Source: Fidelibacterota bacterium (GTDB lineage: Bacteria; Pseudomonadota; Alphaproteobacteria; Rhodospirillales; Rhodospirillaceae). Taken from it: DNA of 47,608 nt. How positions within the stretch are numbered: position 1 is the first letter of the stretch; every line of letters begins with the position of its first letter. The DNA is taken from contig CANJPG010000020.1 of assembly GCA_947476065.1 (NCBI GenBank), positions 1-47,608 on the forward strand. The letters run 5' to 3'. The notes beneath the pieces are model-generated. The model searched no databases and was not told the origin of the DNA. It worked only from the letters and a program-made list of their open reading frames with translations. Made by a program: the position numbers and the translations under genes. Positions 26,419 to 33,762 of the stretch are shown here, piece after piece.

Positions 26419-27441
26419 ATGGACCAAGGTCTTCCCGCCGCCGACATCAAGGCCGCGCTGCTGGGCGAACACCGCAGCGGCGCCGTCGGCCCCCAGTTTC
26501 TGCGGCGGCTGGGCGAAGCCCTCGCGGGGCCTCTCGCCCGCAGCGCCCTGGATATCGAACTGCTGCTGGTCTATGCCCAGCGCGCCTGGATCGCCGATCA
26601 GCGCAACCCCGCGGCCATCCGCGCCCGCGATGCCGCCCAGCGGCTGATCGAGATGGTGCCCGATTTGGCCGACGGCCATCGGCTGCTCGGTTTTGCCTGC
26701 CTGACGCGCCGCGACTACCGCGACGCTTTTCTCGCGCTGTCGGCCGTCAAGACCATCGCAACACCGGTTAACCTCGATAACTTCCGCAGCCTTGCCCGCA
26801 TGCTGATGGGCGGCGTCGCTAAAGTCAGCTTCGATCTTGGCGGTCAAACCTATGCCTTCGATCTGACGACGCATAACGCCGCTGCCGTTGAATCGAGCGC
26901 CTTTCACAGCATCGGTCTGCTGACCGAGTGGGAGGAGTTGCAATTCCTGGCCACGCTGCTCGACCCGGCAAAAATCCGCCGCGTCGCCGAGATCGGTGTG
27001 CTGCTTGGCAATCACACGGCGTTTTTCTTAAAAGCGCTGAAGCCCGACCATATCGCACTTATCGAAGCCGACCCGGCCAACATCCCCTTCATCGAACGCA
27101 CCGTGGCTTATAACGACGCCGGCAGCAGGGTTAACATTCACAACGCCTTTGTCGGCGGTGAAGACGGCGAGATGAGTTTTGCCGGCGCCAAGGTGCCGAT
27201 GCGTTCTTTGGATGCGCTGATTCAAGGTCCGGTGGACTTTCTCAAGATCGACGTCGATGGCGGCGAAGACAAGCTGCTCATGGGTGCGGGCACGGTCATC
27301 GAAACATCGCGGCCCATCGTCATGATCGAAACCACGCCGGCCACCCATGGCGCGGTCGCGGCGTGGTTCGCCGCGCGCCATTACACCGTGCAGCGCGTCT
27401 TCGATCACGGTGACTACCGCAACGTGGTGCTGACGCCGTGA
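26419..27441 (+). CDS. FkbM-family methyltransferase with helical N-terminal region
   Basis: A 340-residue protein. The first 140 residues are alpha-helical and TPR-like (LADGHRLLGFACLTRRDYRD). The C-terminal half is an FkbM methyltransferase: motif I RVAEIGVLLGNHTAFFLKAL, acidic strand end LIEADPANIPFI, and the hallmark DFLKIDVDGGEDKLLMGA. The family methylates hydroxyls on sugars or polyketides. Motif I is atypical (EIGVLLGNHT instead of DVGANxGxxT). The start at 26419 (MDQGLPAADIK) is preferred; the frame extends 20 codons upstream. The stop overlaps the next gene's GTG. The surrounding genes suggest a sugar or glycan substrate. Confidence 0.85.
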   Translation: MDQGLPAADIKAALLGEHRSGAVGPQFLRRLGEALAGPLARSALDIELLLVYAQRAWIADQRNPAAIRARDAAQRLIEMVPDLADGHRLLGFACLTRRDYRDAFLALSAVKTIATPVNLDNFRSLARMLMGGVAKVSFDLGGQTYAFDLTTHNAAAVESSAFHSIGLLTEWEELQFLATLLDPAKIRRVAEIGVLLGNHTAFFLKALKPDHIALIEADPANIPFIERTVAYNDAGSRVNIHNAFVGGEDGEMSFAGAKVPMRSLDALIQGPVDFLKIDVDGGEDKLLMGAGTVIETSRPIVMIETTPATHGAVAAWFAARHYTVQRVFDHGDYRNVVLTP

Positions 27442-28460
27442 CCAGCCTGCACAAGACCTTTGGCAAGGGTGTTTATATCCACGCCGTCGGCGGACCCCTG
27501 ACCCACAATGCAGGCTGTCTCGCCGAAGGGATCATGGACTTGGGCTTGCCGCTAAAACTCAGCGTGCCGCAGATCACCTCGCGGCACGTCTCCATGCCGC
27601 TGAAGGACGTGGACTTGTCGCCGCTGGTGTCGCCGCCTTACGCCGGTTACGGCGGGCATATCGTCGATATCACCCATACCAATCAGTTCGCGCCATTCGA
27701 GGGCATCAGTGGCCGTCTCGCCTATCTGAACCAGAGCGACAGTGTCTCCTTCGGCGAAGTGCCCGATGACGTCCTGCTGTTCGCCGCCCACGAAAATGAA
27801 TTCGCGGCCAAGGGTGGTAAGCGCCACCCGATTGCCTTCGGCCTGAGCAAAGGCGTGATCGCGGCGACCGAAAGCCGCCCGGTGTTTTCCAGCCGCAAGC
27901 GCGCCGCGTTGCGCAACTTTCGCGCAACGCTCAATCAAAGCCTGCGAGCCTTGCTCGACATCAGTTATGTACCGGCGCTGGGTCGACATATGCCCATCGA
28001 CCGCAGCACGCTTGCGCCCGGCGCCTACCTCGAGGCCATGTTGGGGTCCGCCGTATGCCTTGCCTACGGCGGCGACTTCTATAGCCCCATCGCCGGCAAC
28101 GCCTGGTTCGCGCGCAATGATCCGGCGTTGGTCAAAGCCCACACGTTCAAGCATTTAAATGCCGAGGCCCTGGTATTGCGCTGGGACAGCTTTCGTCTAT
28201 GGGAGTCCCTGGCCGCCGGCTGCCTCGCGGTACATCTCGACTTCGCGAAATATGGCTTCGCCCTGCCCGTTAAACCTGAAGCCTGGATTCATTACGCGCC
28301 CATCGATCTCGACGATATCAAAGGCTCCGTCGAACAGCTGCTTGATCGGGAAAAAGACTGGCCGGCAATTGCCGAACAAGGCCGGGCCTGGGCGATTGAA
28401 CATTATGCGCCGCAACCCACAGCCGCGCGCGTGCTCGGGATCATGGCCGGCGGCGCCTGA
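27438..28460 (+). CDS. Glycosyltransferase-like protein (exostosin/GT1-type C-terminus)
   Basis: A 340-residue protein not matching a well-known enzyme by eye. The C-terminal third resembles the donor half of GT-B or exostosin-like glycosyltransferases: ALVLRWDSFRLWESLAAGCL, AVHLDFAKYGFALP, and a closing helix LLDREKDWPAIAEQGRAWAI. The first two thirds, with THNAGCLAEGIMDLGLPL, could be the acceptor domain. There is no signal peptide, so cytoplasmic action is likely. The start is a GTG overlapping the previous stop (GTGA), and the gene lies between two FkbM methyltransferases, consistent with synthesis of a methylated glycan. Confidence in the glycosyltransferase call is moderate. Confidence 0.6.
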   Translation: MTSLHKTFGKGVYIHAVGGPLTHNAGCLAEGIMDLGLPLKLSVPQITSRHVSMPLKDVDLSPLVSPPYAGYGGHIVDITHTNQFAPFEGISGRLAYLNQSDSVSFGEVPDDVLLFAAHENEFAAKGGKRHPIAFGLSKGVIAATESRPVFSSRKRAALRNFRATLNQSLRALLDISYVPALGRHMPIDRSTLAPGAYLEAMLGSAVCLAYGGDFYSPIAGNAWFARNDPALVKAHTFKHLNAEALVLRWDSFRLWESLAAGCLAVHLDFAKYGFALPVKPEAWIHYAPIDLDDIKGSVEQLLDREKDWPAIAEQGRAWAIEHYAPQPTAARVLGIMAGGA

Positions 28461-28499
28461 CGCCTTGCATGCCTAACCGCGACGGACTATGACCGTGGC

Positions 28500-28631
28500 A
28501 TGCCGACGATCCTTATCTATTTCGCCATAGCGCTGGTTGTCATTGTGGGCGTGATGATGGCCGTACCCGATGACGGCCCGGCGCCCGCGCCAGTCTCGCC
28601 GCGCGACGTGATGTTACAGGTCAAACCATGA
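28500..28631 (+). CDS. 43-residue single-pass membrane protein
   Basis: A short frame encoding a 43-residue peptide. Residues 3-21 form one hydrophobic helix (ILIYFAIALVVIVGVMM), followed by a short Pro/Ala-rich tail (DDGPAPAPVSPRD). The TGA stop overlaps the ATG of the next gene in ATGA, the same coupling used throughout this locus, and this is the main reason to believe it. It lies 39 bases after the glycosyltransferase-like gene. It might anchor or regulate the adjacent FkbM methyltransferase; nothing in the sequence proves a role. Confidence 0.6.
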   Translation: MPTILIYFAIALVVIVGVMMAVPDDGPAPAPVSPRDVMLQVKP

Positions 28632-29410
28632 GTGATATTCCCGTGCGTGATATTCCCAGCGTGCCCGCCGACTGGACCCCGCCCTTCACCTTCGAAGAGC
28701 GGATGAAATATACGTTCGTTCCGCCGCGTCTTTATATGTGGCGTCTGATCCGCAAACATTTGCGCAAGGGTGAGGCCGAACTCAAGATCCTGCCCGATAT
28801 CGTGCCGCCCGGGCGCACAGCCATCGACGTTGGCGCCAATAAAGGCGTTTACAGTCATCTGTTGGCGCGCGTCGCACAAAGCGTCGAAGCCTTCGAGCCC
28901 AATCCGAAAATCTACAGCGTTTTGACGCGTTATCTTCCGCCCAATGTGGTCGCCCATCAGGTGGCGCTGTCGGACCGCGTCGGCACGGCGGAGCTGATTG
29001 TGCCGATGTACGGCGGCGGTTTTTCCAACCAGACCGCCTCGCTCAATCCGCGCAAGCGCAACGCCGGCGCGGGCGTGGTGAAGGTGGCGCAGCGCACGCT
29101 CGACTCTTACGGCTTCAACAACGTCGGCTTCATCAAGATCGACGTTGAGGGCTTTGAGCCCGCGGTGTTGGAGGGGGCCCGCGAGACCATCATGCGCGAG
29201 CGCCCCGTCATGCAGATCGAGCTCGAGGAACAGCACACCGGCAAAACCATTCAGGAGTGCCTGGCCCAGGTGCAGGCTTTCAACATGGAGGCCTTTTTCC
29301 TGCGCGACGGCAGCTTACGGCCGATCTCGGAATTGGATCCCGCCGCCAACCGCGCCGCCTTGAAGGACCGCGTGGGTTACATCAACAACTTCATCTTCAA
29401 ACCCCGCTAA
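28628..29410 (+). CDS. FkbM-family methyltransferase
   Basis: A 260-residue SAM-dependent methyltransferase of the FkbM family. Motif I is AIDVGANKGVYSHLLAR (near residues 60-76), the acidic strand-2 end is SVEAFEPNPKIYSVL, and the family hallmark is FIKIDVEGFEPAVLEGARE. This is a canonical member, unlike the first FkbM gene of the region, which has an altered motif I. Members methylate hydroxyl groups, commonly on sugars of glycans and glycolipids. It begins in ATGA overlap with the 43-residue membrane protein and closes the unit; no intrinsic terminator is obvious after it. Confidence 0.9.
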   Translation: MSDIPVRDIPSVPADWTPPFTFEERMKYTFVPPRLYMWRLIRKHLRKGEAELKILPDIVPPGRTAIDVGANKGVYSHLLARVAQSVEAFEPNPKIYSVLTRYLPPNVVAHQVALSDRVGTAELIVPMYGGGFSNQTASLNPRKRNAGAGVVKVAQRTLDSYGFNNVGFIKIDVEGFEPAVLEGARETIMRERPVMQIELEEQHTGKTIQECLAQVQAFNMEAFFLRDGSLRPISELDPAANRAALKDRVGYINNFIFKPR

Positions 29411-29458
29411 ACCGGGCCTTTCCGCGGGCTAAGCTTGTGAAAAAGCACCGGACCTGAT

Positions 29459-29518
29459 ATGCAGCGCCCCATGACACAGCGGATCATCAGCGGACGAATT
29501 ACCCGCCCGGCTCTTTAA
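29459..29518 (+). CDS. Possible 19-residue leader peptide before threonine ammonia-lyase
   Basis: An ATG-started frame of 19 codons (MQRPMTQRIISGRITRPAL) ends in TAA about 60 bases before the ilvA-like start. It contains three Ile, two Thr and one Leu codons, the amino acids tied to this enzyme. The stop lies in the loop of a hairpin at 29506-29529. The Shine-Dalgarno is weak. Suggestive of attenuation only. Confidence 0.25.
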   Translation: MQRPMTQRIISGRITRPAL

Positions 29519-29543
29519 CAGAGACCGGGACGCGTTGGTTTTT
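29506..29543 (+). promoter_or_regulatory. Attenuator-like hairpin with T-tract upstream of ilvA
   Basis: Stem CCCGGCTCT (29506-29514) pairs with AGAG, a bulged A, then CCGGG (29520-29529), leaving a TTAAC loop. A run of five T lies at 29539-29543, nine bases after the stem, which is farther than in a textbook terminator. Together with the Ile/Thr-containing short frame it could form an attenuator. Confidence 0.3.
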
Positions 29544-29577
29544 CTTTCGTCTGCTCATTTTCCAGGATCCGCCCGCC

Positions 29578-30822
29578 ATGACTTCCTCGCCCGAGTCCTC
29601 CTCATCTTTGCCCACCGCCGAAAAAGTGCGCGCCGCGCGCGAACGCACCAAAGGCCAGTACATCGAGACCCCGACACTGCATCGCCCGGCGCTGTCGCAG
29701 CTGACCGGCTGTGAAGTCTACGTCAAATACGAGAACATGCAGCACACCGGCGCCTTCAAGGCCCGCGGCGCCATCGCCAAGCTGACGACCCTGACGGCCG
29801 AACAACGTAAGGCGGGCGTCGTGGCCATGTCGGCGGGCAATCACGCACAAGGTGTGGCTTATCACGCCAAGCGCCTCGGCATCCCAGCCACGATCATCAT
29901 GCCGAAAGGCACGCCCTTTAATAAGACGCGCAAGACCAGCGACTACGGCGGCAAGGTCGTGCTCGAAGGCGAGAACTTCACTGAGTCCTCCGCAGCCGCC
30001 CAGCGCATGGCCAAAGAACAGGGCCTAACGCTCATCCATCCTTACGACGACGCCGAGATCATCGCCGGACAAGGCGTCATCGGCTACGAGATGATTGAAG
30101 CCGTGCCCGAGCTCGATACCATCATCGTGCCCGTGGGTGGCGGCGGCCTGATCGCCGGCATCGCATTGGCCGCTAAAGACGCTAAACCAAGCGTCGAGAT
30201 CATCGGTGTAGAGCCGGAGTTGTATCCCTCGATGATCAACGCGCTGACCCGCGGCAACCGGCCCTGCACCGGCTCGACCATCGCCGAAGGCATCGCCGTG
30301 CGTGATGTCGGCCAGCTCACCATCCCGGTTGTCAGGGAACTGGTGAAGGAAACCCTCACCGTTTCTGAAACCAATCTGGAACGGGGCGTCAGCATCTACG
30401 CGACCATGGTCAAGACGGTGGCCGAAGGCGCCGGCGCCGCGCCCTTGGCGGCTCTGCTGGAGTATCCCGAGAAGTTCAAAGGCAAGAAGGTCGGCCTGGT
30501 GCTGTCGGGCGGCAACGTCGATGCGCGCATGCTGTCGTCGGTGCTGATGCGCGATCTGGTGCGCGTCGGCCAGGTGCTGACCCTGTCCATCGAAATGCCC
30601 GACCGCCCCGGCTCGCTCTATGCCATCGCCGGTATCTGCGCCGAGCTCGGCGCCAACGTGCTGGAGGTCTCTCACGGCCGCTTCGCCCTGGACCTCTCGG
30701 CCAACGCCGCGCGTCTGGCGATCACCATCGAAACCCGCGACCAGGCCCATGCCCAGCAGGTCATGGACCGCATTCGCGCCGCCGGGTTCACGTTGTCGGT
30801 CCGCGACCCCAACGAGACCTAA
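29578..30822 (+). CDS. ilvA: Threonine ammonia-lyase with C-terminal ACT domain
   Basis: A 414-residue PLP enzyme. Lys61 in QHTGAFKARGA is the Schiff-base lysine; SAGNHAQGVAYHA and the PVGGGGLIAGIA glycine loop bind cofactor and substrate. Residues of about 330-410 form an ACT-type domain (LTLSIEMPDRPGSLYAIAGI). It deaminates L-threonine to 2-oxobutanoate and ammonia, the first step toward isoleucine, or acts catabolically. The size (about 410 residues, one ACT-like domain) fits the TdcB/IlvA1 form rather than the 510-residue IlvA with two regulatory domains. Start is the ATG at 29578, preceded by a possible attenuator. It follows the FkbM gene by 167 bases and probably has its own promoter. 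Confidence 0.95.
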   Translation: MTSSPESSSSLPTAEKVRAARERTKGQYIETPTLHRPALSQLTGCEVYVKYENMQHTGAFKARGAIAKLTTLTAEQRKAGVVAMSAGNHAQGVAYHAKRLGIPATIIMPKGTPFNKTRKTSDYGGKVVLEGENFTESSAAAQRMAKEQGLTLIHPYDDAEIIAGQGVIGYEMIEAVPELDTIIVPVGGGGLIAGIALAAKDAKPSVEIIGVEPELYPSMINALTRGNRPCTGSTIAEGIAVRDVGQLTIPVVRELVKETLTVSETNLERGVSIYATMVKTVAEGAGAAPLAALLEYPEKFKGKKVGLVLSGGNVDARMLSSVLMRDLVRVGQVLTLSIEMPDRPGSLYAIAGICAELGANVLEVSHGRFALDLSANAARLAITIETRDQAHAQQVMDRIRAAGFTLSVRDPNET

Positions 30823-30902
30823 AATAATATTTAGAATCAAGGCGCAGGGGCTTTTCTCCCAGGCGGGCATTGTGCTGCCACAAGGGGGGGGTAAAGTCGC
30901 TG

Positions 30903-31166
30903 ATGGTTCCAAATCATCGCCGCCAGATGTCCGGCTCGGTCATGAACCCGCGAGGGGTCATCATCCTGATGACCATCGCGGTGTTCTTCGTGCTGACGGT
31001 ACTGGCGATGCTATTCTTCGGCGGCATTCCGCCGTGGCCTGTGCTGCTGTGCTTTGCCATCAGCCACGGCATTTTTTGTTTCGTCGTCGCGCGCGTTAAA
31101 CCTTACCGCGGTCCCTACAAGGAACCGATGAGGGACCCAGAGCCGTCCGACTGGCCATCGCTATGA
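30903..31166 (+). CDS. Small membrane protein of unknown function
   Basis: About 87 residues with two hydrophobic helices (GVIILMTIAVFFVLTVLAML and WPVLLCFAISHGIFCFVVA) separated by a short FFGGIPP turn, then a cytoplasmic tail rich in Pro and charged residues. The start is uncertain: ATG at 30903 has a G-rich stretch upstream, while in-frame ATGs at 30927 and 30942 would still keep both helices. The stop overlaps the next ATG (ATGA), which supports it as a real gene coupled to the two that follow. No function is recognised. Confidence 0.7.
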   Translation: MVPNHRRQMSGSVMNPRGVIILMTIAVFFVLTVLAMLFFGGIPPWPVLLCFAISHGIFCFVVARVKPYRGPYKEPMRDPEPSDWPSL

Positions 31167-31372
31167 GCAAAAAATCCGACAAGGATAAAAAGCCCCCGAA
31201 GTCAAAGCCGCCGGCGCTCAAAATGGCCGTCACGGATGCCGATGGGCGGCGCGCGGCGCAAAACGTCGCCAAGATCCGTGACAAACTTTCCGCCGCCATG
31301 GACGATCCGCAGATGCGTGAACAGCTTTTGCGCGCCATGCGCAGCATGATGTACGAGGACAGCAAAGAATGA
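31163..31372 (+). CDS. Small Lys-rich hypothetical protein
   Basis: A 69-residue soluble protein. The first 20 residues are strongly basic (MSKKSDKDKKPPKSKPP); the rest is predicted helical and amphipathic (RRAAQNVAKIRDKLSAAMDD and a Met-rich end). It is linked by ATGA overlaps to the membrane protein before it and the 2-hydroxyacid dehydrogenase after it, so translation of all three is probably coupled. I do not recognise the family. Confidence 0.75.
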   Translation: MSKKSDKDKKPPKSKPPALKMAVTDADGRRAAQNVAKIRDKLSAAMDDPQMREQLLRAMRSMMYEDSKE

Positions 31373-32466
31373 CCTTCGCCCGCCTTCTTGCCATCGCCGC
31401 GCTCTGCGCATGTGCCGCGCAGCCGCTCCATGCCGAGGAGAGCACGGCTGACGTCATCAAGGCCTTGGGCCTGCGCGAGGATGCAAAACCGGTCAGCGAG
31501 ATGAAGGGCTGGCAGAAGCCCAAGAAAATCGTCGTCGTGGTCGATACACCGCAGCGGCTCGCCTGGTATCAGGAGGTGGTCAAGGGCGTGACACTGGTGC
31601 CCGTGCGCACCGCCAAGGATGCGATGGCTGAGATGGCCGACGCCGACGCCTATCTCGGCTTCTGCCAGGCGCCTTTGCTGAACGCGGCAAAAAACCTGAA
31701 GTGGATTCACTCCCAACAAGCTGGCGTTGAAGAATGCCTGACGCCGAAGGTGCGCGAAGGCGGCATCCTGCTCACCAACGTCCAGCGGGTGAACGGCCCC
31801 AATGTCGCCGAACATGCCATGGCGCTTCTGCTTGCGCTCACACGTCAGATCAACGTCGCCCTGGCCAATCAGGAAAAGGGCGAGTGGAACGGCCGCAATA
31901 TGAGGGGGGTCATGGACCTCGACGGCAAGACCATGCTGATCGTCGGCCTGGGCGGCATCGGCACCGACATCGCCAAACGCGCCGATGCTTTCGGGATGAA
32001 GGTCATCGCCACCCGCAACTCCAGCCGCGAAGGCCCGCCCTTTGTTGCAAAGGTCGGCCTAGCCAACGAATTACCCAACATGATCGGCGAGGCCGACGTG
32101 GTCGTGAACGTCACACCGCTCACGCCCGACACGCTGGGCCTGTTCAATGCCGCAATGTTCGCACGCATGAAGCCGACGGCCTACTTCGTCAACGTCGGCC
32201 GCGGCGAGAGCGTGGTCACCGATGATCTGGTGGCCGTGCTGAAGGCCAAGAAGATCGCCGGCGCGGCCATGGACGTAACCGACCCCGATCCCCTGACCAA
32301 AGACCATCCGCTCTGGAGCATTCCCAACGTCGTCATCACGCCCCATACCGCCGGCAACTCTGACCTGCGGTCGGAACGTTCCTATGTGCTGATCCGCGAA
32401 AACATGCGCCGCTATGTCGCCGGCGAGAAAATGCTCTCGGTGGTCGACATCAAACGCGGATATTAA
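31369..32466 (+). CDS. Exported D-2-hydroxyacid dehydrogenase-like protein
   Basis: A 365-residue NAD-binding dehydrogenase of the D-2-hydroxyacid group: Rossmann motif LIVGLGGIGTDIAKRA, catalytic Arg in VNVGRGE and His in VITPHTAGN. The usual catalytic Glu (DVxxPEPL) is Asp in DVTDPDPL. A signal peptide is clear: MTFARLLAIAALCACAAQPLHA followed by EES, with a type I cleavage site. Secretion of an NAD-dependent enzyme to the periplasm is odd because free NAD is scarce there; a tightly bound cofactor or a different role is possible. It is coupled by ATGA to two small proteins upstream. Its stop directly abuts that of the convergent TfoX-domain gene. Family assignment is firm; substrate is unknown. 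Confidence 0.87.
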   Translation: MTFARLLAIAALCACAAQPLHAEESTADVIKALGLREDAKPVSEMKGWQKPKKIVVVVDTPQRLAWYQEVVKGVTLVPVRTAKDAMAEMADADAYLGFCQAPLLNAAKNLKWIHSQQAGVEECLTPKVREGGILLTNVQRVNGPNVAEHAMALLLALTRQINVALANQEKGEWNGRNMRGVMDLDGKTMLIVGLGGIGTDIAKRADAFGMKVIATRNSSREGPPFVAKVGLANELPNMIGEADVVVNVTPLTPDTLGLFNAAMFARMKPTAYFVNVGRGESVVTDDLVAVLKAKKIAGAAMDVTDPDPLTKDHPLWSIPNVVITPHTAGNSDLRSERSYVLIRENMRRYVAGEKMLSVVDIKRGY

Positions 32467-32859
32467 TTACCGTCTGCGCCGCTGCGCCGGCGCGGGGCCA
32501 CGGCGGCGGGCTTTGGGCTTGGCGGCATCGTCCTTGCGGCTTTTCAGCGCCGCGGCGTAAGACTTCTCCGCCCAGGCCTTCAGAGCTTCGGCGTCCTCAA
32601 CCACATCCTCGGGCACGAACCAGTAGGACAGTTTGATCTGACGTCCGCGCGCCTCATAGACAAATGGCTCTGACTTCTTGGCTTCAAAGTCGGCGCGGTT
32701 GCTGCCATCGACTTTGAAATACAGCTCGCCGTCGAAAATGATTCCGAACATCACGCCGGCTTTGTACAAACCGTTACCGCCGAACATCGGCCGCGCGCTG
32801 ACACCGCCGAATGCGCCCAGTTGTTCGATCACATAGTCGGGAAAGAAGACATCCGCCAT
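32467..32859 (-). CDS. TfoX N-terminal-domain protein with basic tail
   Basis: A 130-residue protein whose first 100 residues are the TfoX/Sxy N-terminal domain (VSARPMFGGNGLYKAGVMFG, ELYFKVDGSNRADFE). The C-terminal 25 residues are highly basic (KPKARRRGPAPAQRRRR), suggesting nucleic-acid contact. Stand-alone TfoX-N proteins are common in alphaproteobacteria, and their role is not the competence regulation of full-length Sxy. It starts 11 bases after the crotonase gene on the same strand and is probably co-transcribed with it. Confidence 0.88.
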   Translation of the reverse strand: MADVFFPDYVIEQLGAFGGVSARPMFGGNGLYKAGVMFGIIFDGELYFKVDGSNRADFEAKKSEPFVYEARGRQIKLSYWFVPEDVVEDAEALKAWAEKSYAAALKSRKDDAAKPKARRRGPAPAQRRRR

Positions 32860-32870
32860 CGCCCGCCGCC

Positions 32871-33653
32871 TCAGGAAAACGTGAAGCGCGGCTTGCGTTT
32901 GGCCATGAAGGCGGCCTGGCCTTCCTTGAAGTCCTCACCCTTGAAAGACTCGGTGAAAAGCTTGCGCGTTTCGTCGGTTTCATCACTGAGGCCTTCAAGC
33001 ACCGCCTGCACCACACGCTTAGTGCCGCGGGCAGAATGCTGCGAGACGTCGCAGATCTGCTGGGCATAATCGGCCACGGCTTTGTCGAGCACCGCCGGTT
33101 CCACCAGCCAGTCGATCAGGCCATAGGACTTGGCCTCGTCGGCGCTGATGGCCCGACCCGTAAAAAGAATGTCCTTGGCGCGCGACGGACCGACCACATC
33201 CACCAGCCGCTTGGTGTCCAGCGCCGGATAGATCAAACCCAGCTTGCCCGGCGTGATGCCGAAGCGCGCGGTGGTGTCGGCGAACCGCAGATCGCAGCAC
33301 AATGCAATGCCGTTGCCGCCGCCGACGCAGGCGCCGCGAATCTTGGCGATGGTCGGCTTGACCGAGGTATGCAGGCGCTTCTGCGATCGATAGATCACGT
33401 CGAGCGCGGCCACTGGCCAGGCGTGGTCGGTCAGGCCTTTGCCCAATTCTTCGATATCTTGCCCCGCGGCAAAGGTGCCACCTTCGCCAGTGACGATGAC
33501 CACCTTCACCGCCGTATCGTTGTCGGCGGCTTCGATGGCGTCGATCAGCCCCAGCCACATCTCGGTGTTAAGCGCATTGCGTTTGTCGGGGCGGTTGAGG
33601 TGGATCGTGGCGACGGCCCCGTCGCGGTCGAGATATACGGCTGCTTTCGGCAT
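32871..33653 (-). CDS. Enoyl-CoA hydratase/isomerase (crotonase) family protein
   Basis: A 260-residue crotonase. Features are IHLNRPDKRNALNTEMW, the oxyanion loop block AGQDIEELG, and RGACVGGGNGIALCCDLRFA. The two glutamates of true enoyl-CoA hydratase are absent: GGGCEL is GGGNGI here and the QPE position is Pro (FGITPGKLGL). The protein therefore probably catalyses another CoA-thioester reaction such as isomerisation, hydrolysis or C-C cleavage. The start at 33653 gives the normal family N-terminus; the frame is open far upstream, but that part is antisense to the MFS gene. Confidence 0.88.
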   Translation of the reverse strand: MPKAAVYLDRDGAVATIHLNRPDKRNALNTEMWLGLIDAIEAADNDTAVKVVIVTGEGGTFAAGQDIEELGKGLTDHAWPVAALDVIYRSQKRLHTSVKPTIAKIRGACVGGGNGIALCCDLRFADTTARFGITPGKLGLIYPALDTKRLVDVVGPSRAKDILFTGRAISADEAKSYGLIDWLVEPAVLDKAVADYAQQICDVSQHSARGTKRVVQAVLEGLSDETDETRKLFTESFKGEDFKEGQAAFMAKRKPRFTFS

Positions 33654-33762
33654 AGATGATCCGGCGGTCCTGAAACGAGGCCCCCTTCTAGCGCAAATCG
33701 CATAGCTGATGCCATGAGGAAGCCATGGCGCGGCGATAAATGGGGAGTATTCTGCGGCCATC

